Assembly (NCBI RefSeq): GCF_918797505.1
Contig: NC_092797.1
Span: 56,196,192 to 56,260,191 of the forward strand
Length of the DNA: 64,000 nt
Origin: Bemisia tabaci
Lineage: Eukaryota > Arthropoda > Insecta > Hemiptera > Aleyrodidae
Direction: 5' to 3'
Made by a program: the position numbers and the translations under genes. The notes below the pieces were generated by a model. The model ran no database searches. It had not been told where the DNA came from and saw only the letters and a program-made list of their open reading frames with translations. The first letter of the stretch is position 1. Each line of letters begins with the position of its first letter. Below, piece after piece: positions 21,917-33,026 of this stretch.

Positions 21917-22221
21917 TTATATCATTATCAAATATTCAAATATATATCATTATCAAATATCATTCAACAGTGAATAACATTCGATCGCAAAAATTCGGTT
22001 ATTGGTAGACAAAGTGACAGACACAGAGAAAATGGAGTGATTCTATTGGTCCAAGTGGGTGACTGCAATGGAGGAAAGAAGTGAGTAACAGACTAGAAGA
22101 CGCAAAATCCACCGGACCTGAATCAGTCTATAACTACATTGCACGCCACCTACTTACCTTTTGTTCTTTTGTTTACTTTTTATTTATTTTTTATCCACGA
22201 GAAAACTGAGTTACTTCCTAC

Positions 22222-22623
22222 CTAGAGATTGTGAAAAAAATATTCTTTAAACACACTCTCAAAATTCATAGTAAGTTTCACAGGGGTGCAAATTGTTCTC
22301 GACCGCACAGTCGCGACCAAATTTTGAAAGTGCTCTAAAAATTGTAGAAGCTGAGGGAATTCTTTTCTTTTCTTTTTCCGTACATGGTTTTCCAGATTTT
22401 CAACTCTCGTCGCAAGATACAGCTTGGCACACATCCTAAGCTTATCGAAAAATTTAACAAAATGTTGATCACCGCAATGTTTTTTTTGCGAAAACACGAC
22501 GCGTTGCAGGAAATGACGGTGGTCAAGGACAATTTGTATCTCTGAGGTTTCATCCGTTTCGTTACTCAACCTGAGAGAGTATTTGGCAACGTGAAATGGA
22601 GCTAAGCAGATTCCAGTTACCAT
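22222..22623 (-). other. Unassigned 133-codon open frame
   Basis: It starts with a genuine ATG and is open for 133 codons (MVTGICLAPFHVAKYSLRL ... FKEYFFHNL), basic in its middle (ENHVRKKKRKEF). It is long for this AT content but not beyond chance across 64 kb and six frames. There is no domain, signal peptide or promoter that I can identify. Confidence 0.2.
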
Positions 22624-22724
22624 TATCGTATCGCCTCTGACTAGAGGACGTATCTAAACATCCCCACGAGCCCTGTTTCTCGTTTAACTTCTTGCTTCCC
22701 CCGGCTCATGTGAAAAAATGATGC

Positions 22725-22881
22725 TCTTGTGTTTTGCGATACATCGATTGATCTTTCATTTAAGCCCATGGAAAAGGACCGATAAACAGGGTGTTCGAAC
22801 CGAACACCTTCAAAATCGATTCTGTACCATAGGTTTAAATGACATAACAATCGATGTATCGCAATTCATGCCACGCCACTG
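22725..22881. mobile_element. Family B hAT MITE, copy 3
   Basis: GTTTTGCGATACATCGATTG at the left, ACAATCGATGTATCGCAATT plus CATGCCACGCCACTG at the right. Internal CCATGGAAAAGGACCGATAA and CAGGGTGTTCG are as in other copies. The left CAGTGGCG is mutated. Confidence 0.8.
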
Positions 22882-22976
22882 CTCTTCACATCGCGAAAAT
22901 GTGGCAAGATTCGCGCGCGGGATATTCGAAACGGATCTTCGGCAAATTCATCAACTCCCTGTGAGCGGCAACGAGG

Positions 22977-23008
22977 AAATGGAAATGGAAATGGAAATGG
23001 AAACGGAA
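22977..23008. repeat. (GGAAAT)n microsatellite
   Basis: About five units of GGAAAT. Confidence 0.85.
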
Positions 23009-23092
23009 TGGCTCAAGTGCAAGTAAAGCAGGTTGATAGTCCAGTGGCGTCAAGCGAAGCCGCATTGCCGCACCGTCTTTCAATAGACAATG

Positions 23093-24135
23093 CAGTGGCG
23101 GGGCGTGCTGTGCGATCCATCGATTTATCTGTCATTTAAACCTATGGAAAAGGATCGATATCAGGGCCGGATTAAGGGGGTGGCCACATGGGTTGCGGCC
23201 CATGGCGGCAAATCTAAAGGGCGGCAAAAATTTGCAATTTTTCAAAGTGTTGGTATAAAAAAAATCGAATTTATAAAAAAAAATTACAAACGAGAAAAGG
23301 CGACAAAATCTCTCATTTCCTGAGAGTATAGTAATTTCTAATTTTGTCGTCTCTTAGTGATACAAGAGACAGCACCTTCAATAAGTCGAGTTAAGAGAGA
23401 CCAAACACGCAATTTTGCCTGGAACGGCGCGGCGCAACTCAGAGAGAAATGATAACGAGGACTTGAGATGAAAAGGAGAAGCCCTCGGCGCGGCGACCAG
23501 CATGTAACACATATTATCGCCTACAAGACTGCAAGAATACTTCACGCATTGCATCAAAGACAGTGCGGTCATTGCGGTCAGCGTGAAACGGATAGCGCCT
23601 ACAAGAAAGCATGGATACTTCACGCATTGCGCCAAACACAGTGCCGTCAGCGTGAAACGCATGACTCCTACAAGACTGCGTGAATACTTCACGCATTGCG
23701 TCCAACACGGTGCGGTTTGCGCGGCGCGGCGGCGGAAGTTAAAATCATTAAACCACATTCATGTTTGTTCTTTCATATTTTTTTCGTTCATTTCTTCTGA
23801 ATGGAAGGCCTTGTCCAAACAGAGATAGGTTTACAAAACTTAACTTTTGCTAGTAGTGTAAACGGGGCTTTCGCAAAAAATGTGTTCAACACGAGTAAAC
23901 GCGTCTTATGCACCCTTCCCCCGCTGGCACGTTCATTTGATGGTTTTTATCGAGTTTCAAAACGAACGAGAAGGGAGCGGCAAAATATAGGCGGCCCGCC
24001 ATGGGCGGCAAACAGGTGAATCCGGCCCTGATCGATGTACAGGGTGTTCGCAACGAATACCTTAGTAATCGATTCTTTACCATAGCTTCAAATGGAGAAT
24101 ATCGATAATAATCGATCATTCACGCCACGCCACTC
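23093..24135. mobile_element. Family B hAT MITE, copy 4, interrupted by a second hAT
   Basis: Left end CAGTGGCGGGGCGTGCTG, right end ATTCACGCCACGCCACTC. The family B interior is split at ATCGAT by the element at 23162-24030. Flanks AGACAATG and AAACAATT agree at 6 of 8 positions, compatible with an aged 8-bp duplication. Confidence 0.85.
23162..24030 (+). mobile_element. hAT-like element, 869 bp, copy 1 (nested in family B)
   Basis: Termini CAGGGCCGGATTAAG and AATCCGGCCCTG are inverted. The flanks ATCGATAT and ATCGATGT agree at 7 of 8. The interior lacks a transposase. It contains three imperfect tandem copies (23519-23715) of a unit with 'CCTACAAGACTGC', 'ATACTTCACGCATTGCG' and 'CGTGAAACG', plus CCATGGCGGCAAAT near one end and ATGGGCGGCAAAC near the other. 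A second copy in opposite orientation lies at 52734-53620. Confidence 0.88.
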
Positions 24136-24568
24136 AAACAATTCCACTGATACGAGGACTGAGAACGAACTTTGCGACCCTAATTGAACCGATTATTTTC
24201 CAAATCACGCAAGCGCGCCAATTTGTATTTTGGTGGGAGGTTTTTTTTTTTTCTTCTCTGGTTTCTCTGGTGTAATCAATCATGTTGGTGTTGGTATGAT
24301 TTCAAAATAGCCCTCTAAGAGAACATACATTTTTTGGAATTCGAAGATTGTCAACAAAGCTAATAAAAAGGTTTTTCGCGTATTCGTGATGTCGGTGCTT
24401 ACGTGATTTGGAAAATAATCGGCTCGATTCAAGTCGTGTCTTCTCTGACGTGAAGACGGTTCTTCAATTCAACGTGAGCTGTAAAAAACATGTAGTCACA
24501 CAAACGACAGGATTCAGGTCAAAATGTAGATATATCCTTCCTCTGGAGAAGCGAGGTATAACACCTTG

Positions 24569-24823
24569 TCGATGGTGAACCTGAAAAATTGCGTACCTCG
24601 GTTTGCGGCGTCGTAGACTTCCTGCCATACTTCATTTTCTCCGTGAAAAACTACCGAACGTCATTTCTCGAAAACTTCGGTAATTTCTATTCTCAGTGTG
24701 ATAAATTTTCCGCGAAAATTTGAAGCCATCTTGTTGTTTGGGTATTTTGTGTACGAAATAAAGTGCAAGTAGAGATTTTAAAACACTGCGGCCGAGGTAC
24801 GCATTTTGCAGTTTCACCGTCGA
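24569..24823. mobile_element. Family D MITE, copy 2
   Basis: Exactly 255 bp between TCGATGGTGAACC and GTTTCACCGTCGA. It shares TTTGCGGCGTCGTAGACTTC with copy 1 but is clearly diverged. Confidence 0.8.
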
Positions 24824-25382
24824 TGTTCAATTCTTAACTGTTATTCAAATGGATTAAGTAAACGACACATTTAAATTTTCAGATGAGTGCTATCGTGCAT
24901 CAATTGTGTTGCCTTTCGGAGCTCATATGTCCTAAATTAGCTGTGTTTCGTTTGCTGTACTGGAGGTTAACGTTGTGAGTTGACGTTGACGTCGAAGCGT
25001 CCTCCTTTGACGTACGGTGGGAGTCGCCAGCCCGATGGATTCCTCCGCATCGTTGCCTGGCAATCGTCCACCAACATGAGCGCTCCATTGGACAAGGTCA
25101 AAATTAAATCGGTTTCTGTTGGACGGACGTGAGTCCAAAACTCATGAGCCTTGTTTTTCGTTGATCACGCAGGACGCCAGGGCTCATGAGTTTTTGAACG
25201 TATGCCCGTCTAGCAGAAACCGATTCAATTCTATCGGGTTAAATCGAGGTTCGCAAAATCGCAACATTAGATTCGGTCGTCTTTATCGGGACTCAGATTT
25301 TTATTTCGAGGGTTTGACTTCACTCCAGCCCAAGGGGTGATACATCGGTTCTGCGTGTTACATAAGCTGCTATTTACAAATA

Positions 25383-25536
25383 GACTTCATCATGCAATTC
25401 GGAATTGCTATTCCTAGCTCATCCGTAAAAACACGTATGTACATCAGGAGACTAATGTAACATAAGTTGTCTCTGAACTGAGCTGGATATTGTTATGTTG
25501 TTTTCGAATTTCAAAATGCAGTCTATATTTACGATG
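25383..25536. repeat. Family L element, copy 1
   Basis: GACTTCATCATGCAATTCGG, ATTCCTAGCTCATCCGTAAA and GAACTGAGCTGGATATTG align with 49629-49772. The right end AAAATGCAGTCTAT is the approximate inverse of the left. Confidence 0.6.
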
Positions 25537-25904
25537 CTGGATACATGTTGGGCTTTTATGACGAGAAGACTCGGAAATTTCAATGAGAGTATTTTGAGTC
25601 ATGCAGGCTATAAGATCTGAACGAATAGAAAAAATTGCCGTTTCGTCGCTCTCAATTTATTTCAAGTGTCAAATGGCGTGAGAACCGAGTTTTTGAATCG
25701 TCGAAATCCAGACGATTCGAAGCACTCACCTATATTCAGGAAGGCTACGATCTGCAACGAGGGATGCACTTAAGTGCTTCGAGTATACGCTGCGCTCTCT
25801 CTTCCTTCAAATGTGCGAGGTCTAGAGTTGCCAAACCGATTGTCATCATTCGCTTGTTTCCGTAGAGTTGTGCGAGACGCTGAGAATTTTGTGCTCAGAT
25901 TGTT

Positions 25905-26012
25905 TAATTGGACGCATTCCTGTCAAACGAACTATGTGCATTATGCCATGAACCCCGTTATGCATATATTCTTATGGGTCGCGGGTCTCATGTCTTAATG
26001 CACATAGTTCCG
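25905..26012. repeat. Family K-related palindrome, copy 3
   Basis: TTAATTGGACGCATTCCTGT at the left. Inner arms GAACTATGTGCATTATGCCA and TTAATGCACATAGTTC pair around a loop containing CCCCGTTATGCATATATTC, also seen near 13770. Confidence 0.6.
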
Positions 26013-26212
26013 TCAAGGTCGGACTGGCTCGCATCTGAGGGCGTAGAACCTTGGCTGGTTAAAGGGGCGTAATGTGATATTTCCTGGTAGGTCATTTCCT
26101 ACGTGGAGAGGGGTTCAGAAAATTTTGGCAAATCAGCACAAGTTTACGCTATTTTCAGGTTCAAAGTTTATTGATCGCACGGAGTAAAAATTGCAAAATT
26201 GAATGTAAAGCA

Positions 26213-26765
26213 CAGCATTGAGAGCTCACGGTTCGCGTCATCGCGCCTTCAATTGTTCAGATGCAGCACGGACGTCCATCAAGTACGAATAGTTGTATCT
26301 CTGCGCCGTCGTTAACGCGCATCCTTTCCTTCCCTCTTTTTCCACATTGTGTTTGTTTCCGTGTGTCTTATTCGTAATGGTGCTTCAAGCACTACGTGAG
26401 TAATACAGCCGAAGGTAGGAGAGATGTCTTCAGGCCTTTTTTAAACTTTTCTTCCGAATCAGAGCGACGCTTCATTGACAGCATTTAGCAGAGCATTGAG
26501 AGCTCACGGTTCGCTTTCATCGCGCCTTCAATTTTTCAGATGCAGCACGGACGTCCATCAAGTACGAATAGTTGTATCTCTGCGCCGTCGTTAACGCGCA
26601 TCCTTTCCCTCGCTTTATTACCATATTGTGTTTGTTTGCGTTTGTCTTATTTGTAATGTTGCTTCAAACTATAGCAGAGCATTACGAGTTCACGACTCAC
26701 GGCATCGCGTCTTACATTTTTCATATGCAATGTGGACATCCATCTTGCGCGAATAGTTGTATCGC
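26213..26765 (+). repeat. Three tandem copies of a unit of about 185 bp
   Basis: GCATTGAGAGCTCACGGTTC and GCAGCACGGACGTCCATCAA recur at about 26217 and 26493 with about 95% identity over 120 bp. A third, more diverged partial copy starts near 26674 (GCATTACGAGTTCACG ... CATCCATCTTGCGCGAATAG). Non-coding local duplication. Confidence 0.8.
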
Positions 26766-28040
26766 GTTTAAATTTTAGATGTGTCTTACTTTTGAATTTC
26801 GAGATAAATTAAGGTTAAGATTGCCCGAGCTATGCTATGGTATGTCCAAATCAACAGTCATTTGAAAAGGAGGAAATATGTTTAAAGGTCTCTTAAGAGG
26901 TCTAACTCTCTCCTCTTCCGTTCATTTAAGAAATTTTTCTCACATATTCTCGGTCGTAATTTTTTTTTTCTCATTATTTTGTTATCTGTAAGAGGGGCGC
27001 GTTTTCGGCGCGGAAAGGGGGCGTATCTGCCAATGGCAGATTGGCCTTATGGCCAGTCAGAGCCTAAGTTCCGTTCGATAGAATTACGTCCAATTTACGT
27101 TAGATTGACAAAAAAATCGACTATCCGTCAAAAACGTTCGGTTGGTTTCGATTTTCAAAATATTGACAGAGTCAGCATTTATTGTTAGTTGAAGAGTATC
27201 CATGCGAAATTTCATTCTTTGTATGCGCACCACGCATCAATGTACCAATTGACAACATGATCTTTATTTAATAAGGCGGATTTAATGACAATCCCTTACC
27301 AATGGTTACAAAAAATTGGATTTTAACCTCGAAACCCCGACACCTGGCGCGGCGAGAGTTCCCCAATGCTTCCTTACGAAACATTTTTGCTGGATTTTTC
27401 CCCCTTTTTATGGTAGAGTTAATCATCAAACATATTCTATGACTTGTGAAAATGACCCGTTTTTACTCGTCTTGTGTTTTTTGCTCACCCGACAACCATG
27501 TCAGAGGCGAGTGCTCAACTTTGTTAGGAGAGGTTAGGTCAGGATTATTGGATATTGGTTACGGTAGCTGAGCGCCACGAAAGAAAGAAACCAAGCAGAA
27601 CTCTACAAGAACTGGCAGGATAGATAACGGCTTTAAAAGAAAGACTGGAGAATACACGGACGGAACGGGTTGTTTTTTAAGGAGAACAAGCTCACATACA
27701 GATGAGCTTCAAAATGCTACTGTTTCAATGTATACGGCAGAGCTCGACTGAGTTTGGACTTAATCCCTTTTGGAAACAGTTCATCCACATCATGCGTCAG
27801 AGAGATTGTAGGTCGTAAGGGTTCGTGTAGATGAGGCATTGCAATAAAATTGCACCGAATTAATCCTAGATTCCGGTGAGATGCGGTTCGTGTCTTCTGC
27901 TGGGAAACCTTTGACTTGAAAGTTGACTAAAAATTCCTGTAAGCATTGAAGTATGCAAAAAAAGTTTACATCAGAACTGAGTGATTCAATTTTCGTTGGC
28001 GTTGATTTTCATTTCATAAATTGAGAAAGTCATTAAATAG
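26766..28040. other. Gene-poor stretch
   Basis: No supported gene or complete element. An isolated AATTACGTCCAATTTACG near 27082 resembles a family K end. Confidence 0.45.
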
Positions 28041-28160
28041 ATGCTGAAACCACGTATCTCGATCGCGGAGCTTTAAAACCTTTGCTTTGACTTTATTTTG
28101 TGAGAAAGAAACTAGGGCAATTTTATTATTCTCGCTAAGAATTTTCCAACTGAAGGCGAT
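28041..28160. repeat. Half copy of family D
   Basis: GCTGAAACCACGTATCTCGA resembles the family D left end. No right end is recognisable. Confidence 0.4.
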
Positions 28161-28212
28161 AAATTATTACAGGTCTTACAACATAAATGTTGAAAAAATC
28201 GTCGCAAAGTAA

Positions 28213-28230
28213 ACACACACACACACACAC
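28213..28230. repeat. (AC)9 microsatellite
   Basis: Uninterrupted dinucleotide repeat. Confidence 0.9.
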
Positions 28231-29192
28231 CTTCAAACTGAAGAAAATATGCGTCTCTCAGTAGAATAAGCTAAAAGTATATGTTATCTCAGCATTTTTA
28301 ATTTCATCTAATATCAATCATACCTATTCCTGCGCAAGAATTAAAATGTTGTTTGCCAGTTGGTTTATTATCATATTATCTTCATGTAGCTATATTGAAT
28401 CTTCCGAAATAAACTTAAATAATTGCTCTTTTCGGAACGGAACAGGATTTCATGTTCCCACCATATGTCCTTAAAATAAATGCTTTCCTTTATACATTTT
28501 GCAGCAGATTATAATATATCATCGCCCAACATGGGGACAAAACCGATGAACTCTATCACGCGTGTGACGTTAGAACTAAGCTAAGCATTTTCTTTTGTTT
28601 TGAAGTGTGGCACATTGTCGTCTTTGAGATTCCATTCGTCGTTCCTCTTGATTAAAGGCGTATCTCAATTGCCACGTGAGCCCCTGAAAGCATGGTGTCA
28701 TATAGACAATAGGGCTCACGTTGAAATGAAGATGCATCCTTACGTCAGGAGAGCGACGAACTGTTTCCCGGCAGCTCCACTGCTCTAAGAGGATTTTATT
28801 TTAATCCATTCAAAACTTCGCTTATAACAACGCCTCGCGTGTACGTACATAAATATTCATAGGCGTCACAGAATTGTGCTGGTATGTGATGTATTCTCTA
28901 AGAGAAGCTCCAACCATCGTGTAAGTATTGAAAAAAGCACGTCATTTGAAACTTTGTTTACAAACACACAAATTATTTTCCTTTATTCTCGGTGGCGTCC
29001 GCATTGTTATGATATATTCTTAAATCCTATTATCTCTAACTTTCTACGATAAAGATTTTGTTCCTTTTGTTTCATATTCAACTACGACTCATCCAGCCTT
29101 TACAAGCATTTTTCTCTGAAAATTTTCCCGTGTTTTACATATATTAAAGGAACTTAAAATCTAAAATTTCATAGAGCATGTGATGACAATAC

Positions 29193-30668
29193 AAAGGGTA
29201 TCCCAGGATAAGGGCACCAAAATGCCCCTCCTCACGGATTTTGAATTTAATGGTCTAAACCCCTTCAGGAGGTCCTAAAAACATGGTTTTGGGCAATTTT
29301 AACCTCCTGACCCCAACCACCCCCCCTCCAGCCCCGAAAAACCCATTTTTCGGGGAATTTTGGGGTATTTTCACGTTTTATTTCATATCTCCCGCGTTTT
29401 TCAATGAAAATGCACCAAAATTTCACCAAATGTACATCAGGGCAATCACATTCTTGGGTAAAAAAATCAAATTTATCGAAATATATTTAGACTCCGAAAA
29501 AAATTCGTGAAAATCGTAAATTTTCAATTTTTTTCAGATTTTAGCGGTTTTAAAAAAAATGAGGACACATACATTTTTTTTTATTGCCTTAAAATGTAGG
29601 TAATATACCCAGTTGTTACCAAAAAAAATTTCAAGCCTTCACGCGTGGTGCGTCCCACCGAAAAAATAGTTTTTTTGGCGCCAAAACGGTCAAAATGGCT
29701 CTTTTGGCAACGGTTTACTCGCACGCTATCAAGATAGTAACACTAAAATCTCTAATTTTTGGTTTCAATGTTTCAAGAAGCATGCCCTAGTATCGTCAAA
29801 AAAGGTTTCAAGTCGATCGAGTCCTTACGCCCCACGTAAAGTACCGGTATTTGGCGCCAAAATGGTCAACATTCCTATTTCAGAAGAGGTTACTCGCCGT
29901 AGGGTGGCCCTTATTTTTGACTTTACGGAATTTAAAGTGCAGAGCCCTGCAAATGGTTTCATTTGATGAGAAAATAACTGGGGAAAAATAACAATGGAGA
30001 AAAAATATTTTAAAACGCGCCTCAAAGAGCCTAGAGTTCCGAGCGTGGCCTTGAAACCTTTTTTGACGATACTAGGGCATGCTTCTTGAAACATTGAAAC
30101 CAAAAATTAGAGATTTTAGTGTTACTATCTTGATAGCGTGCGAGTAAACCGTTGCCAAAAGAGCCATTTTGACCGTTTTGGCGCCAAAAAAACTATTTTT
30201 TCGGTGGGACGCACCACGCGTGAAGGCTTGAAATTTTTTTTGGTAACAACTGGGTATATTACCTACATTTTAAGGCAATAAAAAAAAATGTATGTGTCCT
30301 CATTTTTTTTAAAACCGCTAAAATCTGAAAAAAATTGAAAATTTACGATTTTCACGAATTTTTTTCGGAGTCTAAATATATTTCGATAAATTTGATTTTT
30401 TTACCCAAGAATGTGATTGCCCTGATGTACATTTGGTGAAATTTTGGTGCATTTTCATTGAAAAACGCGGGAGATATGAAATAAAACGTGAAAATACCCC
30501 AAAATTCCCCGAAAAATGGGTTTTTCGGGGCTGGAGGGGGGGTGGTTGGGGTCAGGAGGTTAAAATTGCTCCAAAACCATGTTTTTAGGACCTCCTGAAG
30601 GGGTTTAGACCATTAAATTCAAAATCCGTGAGGAGGGGCATTTTGACTGCTTAACCGGGATACCCTTT
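29193..30668. mobile_element. Long-arm inverted repeat element, 1476 bp
   Basis: 29193-29812 and 30050-30668 are inverted copies of about 620 bp that match nearly base for base. I see only one single-base indel and a few differences in the outer 25 bp. The outer ends are AAAGGGTATCCC and GGGATACCCTTT. The central 237 bp contains a diverged direct duplicate of part of the arm (GGCGCCAAAATGGTCAACAT against GGCGCCAAAACGGTCAAAAT). There is no transposase or other ORF of note. No target duplication could be assigned. Such near-identity implies recent formation or gene conversion between arms. Confidence 0.93.
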
Positions 30669-30772
30669 GCGATTGTTTTCATGCCCGCAGTATTAAATAG
30701 ATGATTTCACGAGTATGATCATCTAAGGAAAGAATCCGAGTTCCAAAGTTCAAGTCCCAATGTAAGTTATCA

Positions 30773-31010
30773 CATGGAGAAAAAAATTGCTGATTCAGCA
30801 ATTCAATTGCTAAAAACAGTGAGTGCAATGTTTCAACGCAGATTTTACAACAAAAAAATGCTACTTAACCACCCCCGTGGTTAAATTAGTTTACAATGTG
30901 GTTAAAGTAGCATTTTTTTTGTTGTAAAATCTGCGTTGAAACATTGCACTCACTGTTTTTAGCAATTGAATTGTTGAATCAGCAACTTTTTTTTTCCGTG
31001 CACCATTGGC
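30773..31010. mobile_element. Family G palindromic MITE, copy 1
   Basis: Nearly the whole 238 bp is one inverted repeat: CATGGAGAAAAAAATTGCTG at the left and CAGCAAC then T9-CCGTG at the right, with TAGCATTTTTTTTGTTG paired near the centre around CCACCCCCGTGGTTAA. A second copy lies at 48379-48609. Confidence 0.85.
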
Positions 31011-31134
31011 CGGAAAATAATAATGACAATTTCAAGTGTGATTCTCTCTTGCGAGTTTTCAGTATGTGCCCTTTTTTCTGCTGGTTTATTGGCTTATATG
31101 AGGACCTACCGTCATCTACGAACGGTATTTCATT

Positions 31135-31330
31135 GTCAATAGACATCAAGGGATTGGCACATCCGTGCTCCTGCCTTTTCAAATTTGCAGGGCTTAAGGC
31201 CGAATAGAGTCTGGTTCTGCAGATCCACTCGTCAGTTCCGTGAAAATTTGACGCCTTTACCGGGACTCGAACCCGGGACCTATTGAGCCCTTTTTTTGGC
31301 TGACTTACCTACTAGGTGGATGATAAGCTT
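31135..31330 (-). mobile_element. tRNA-derived SINE, copy 1
   Basis: On the minus strand the head carries a pol III B box GGGTTCGAGTCCCGG (31260-31280). It is followed by ACTGACGAGTGGATCTGCAG and AAAAGGCAGGAGCACGGATG, shared in the same order with 58775-58975. Anticodon-arm and aminoacyl-stem pairing are not intact, so it is not a tRNA gene. Confidence 0.7.
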
Positions 31331-31395
31331 TGGATAGCGTAATGGGCCAAACAACTTTGCCGAATTTCGGTGCGTTTACAAAGCAAAATACCTTA

Positions 31396-31576
31396 CACCT
31401 GCTCAGATGTTAAAAAAATGTGCGACAACTCTTGGATGTTGTCATTAACACTCTGGTGTTAAAGTAACATCCTAATATATTACTTTAACATCCTAGAATG
31501 TTATTTTTACATCCTAGAATGTTACTTTCGTCGTTACTTTGTCGCACATTTTTTTAAATTTTATTTTTTTCGGTGG
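31396..31576. mobile_element. Palindromic MITE with TGTGCGAC arms
   Basis: GTTAAAAAAATGTGCGAC and GTCGCACATTTTTTTAAA are inverted. The core has repeated TAACATCCTAGAATGTTA-like units. The right end TTTTTTTCGGTG resembles the CACCGAAAAAA terminus at 14169. Confidence 0.65.
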
Positions 31577-31739
31577 AGCAACACCTCAGTTTCTTTGAAC
31601 CCGGTTGATAGACGTATGAACTTGGAAGCTGAGACTGGAGGAGGCACACCTGTTGGGTGGATTTCTGAAGCACAAAGGACCGATCAGAAGTTGGGACTGA
31701 TGACGTCCGTGCTATGATTTACACCCTCTCGAAGTCTGG

Positions 31740-31985
31740 ATGTCTCGGCCGAGGGACTTGAACGCCCGAGTAGCACTGCAGCGACGCCTTGTATGGGAAA
31801 CAAGCCGCCCGGGCGCCCGCTGCCGCCCGCCCACCTAAATCAGCTTATAAATAACCAAGCCCGCCCGGGCCCCCCTCGACCAATCCGGAAACGCCTTTCG
31901 TTCGCCTCACACTTGCCGGATCGCCAAACTCATAGAGTAAACTCATGATAAGCCAGTAAACCATCAGAAAAAAGAAAGAAAAAAA
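31740..31985. repeat. tRNA-like B-box segment and AGAAA-tailed 3' end
   Basis: On the minus strand GGGCGTTCAAGTCCCTC resembles a B box. On the plus strand TAAGCCAGTAAACCATCAGA plus an A/G-rich tail resembles the retroposon end at 8776. The two point in opposite directions, so these may be two fragments. Confidence 0.35.
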
Positions 31986-32333
31986 CTGATAGAGAATTTG
32001 CAGGTGTCTAAGATTTGATGAATTTCGTGTTTAAGTGGAAACTACTGTGTGAACTGAAGACGAGGATACCCATGGTTCATGAATTGAACAATTATACAAA
32101 ATTATCTAATCTGCTAAAATACATGTATTTAAATGCGGGAAATGCCGCCAGATGACGTTACTAGGTGGTGCATTTCTCATTTTTAAATGTATTTTTATAC
32201 TATTTCCCATATCAGAAAAAAATTATAAAAAATACTGTGAAATCAGCTCTCTAAGCACTTTCAGATGAAGCTATTAAAAATTTGCAAGCAAATTCTCCAT
32301 TATCCAACTTTTTAAAGAGGAATATGAAGCATA

Positions 32334-32588
32334 TCGATGATTTAAGTGCGGAACCTCGTACCTCCATTGCGGTGTCAAGTCTCCCGCTCCAATTTCATTT
32401 TTTCGAGGAAAAATCAAGCAATCTTCACAGCTTGAAATGTATGCAAACGATTCTGCTAACGTATAAGAAAAATCAAGGAAGTTTTTAAGGAGATCACATC
32501 GACTTGTTTTCCGAAGACAAAATAAAGAGTAATAGGGAGTCTGCAACACACCAAGCGGAGATGCATGGTTTTGCAGCTTGGCCATCGA
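32334..32588. mobile_element. Family D MITE, copy 3 (inverted orientation)
   Basis: 255 bp between TA dinucleotides (32332-32333, 32589-32590), with TCGATGA and TCATCGA-type termini (GGCCATCGA at the right). GGGAGTCTGCAACACACCAA and ATGCATGGTTTTGCAGCTTG match the family in reverse. Confidence 0.75.
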
Positions 32589-33026
32589 TATTGTATTATG
32601 AAGAGCGACTCCTAACGGGGCTGAGATGAAAGCACGGCCAAAGTTTTTTTTAGGCAGCAGCCACAGAATAAGAATACATTTTTAGAGTATACAATTCGGG
32701 GGTCCGGGGGAGGAAGTTCGAACAATCAACTTCTAGATTCTCTAGATCTAATTTTACATCACCCTGTATTCCCTTCGTGCGCGTGCTGGAAAGACCATGA
32801 GACACGGAGACAAGTGCGTTAGAGCTAAGATTGAAATGAGGGGCGTGAGTGTATTTTATTCATTTTAAAACCCCGCTTTTGAAATCCAAAAAAAAACCCG
32901 GTGATTTTTCATCGGAGCCTGGCAGCCTGGACAGGCATCTCGAATCGGGCCCTCTGAACGCGGTGCCGATGCCGGCATCAGTCATGCTGACACTCGGCAC
33001 AGCCGCCATTCAATCCACAGACAATG

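Larger units (their letters stand above)
18864..21918 (-). mobile_element. RTE-type LINE, about 3.06 kb, flanked by an 8-bp duplication
   Basis: ATATCATT occurs immediately outside both ends (18856-18863 and 19919+2000, i.e. 21919-21926), as expected for a target-site duplication. The 3' end (low coordinate) is a short (AAG)n tail on the minus strand rather than poly-A, which is typical of RTE-clade elements. The single ORF is uninterrupted. The 5' leader is only about 210 bp and contains paired elements reminiscent of an HDV-like ribozyme. The insertion appears recent, judging by the intact frame. It sits inside an older palindrome: CGAATTTTCGCGATCGAATA (18486) is matched inversely at about 21972-22000. 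Confidence 0.9.

Noticed and set aside
23519..23715. CRISPR-like regular repeats
   Set aside because: Only three imperfect units, with no spacers of constant length, inside a eukaryotic transposon.
23468..23758. Repetitive peptide frames inside the hAT element
   Set aside because: They are translations of the three tandem non-coding units; the frame is not kept between the two copies.
31258..31285. tRNA gene suggested by a perfect B box
   Set aside because: No cloverleaf forms, and the same sequence continues into a SINE body shared with 58775-58975.
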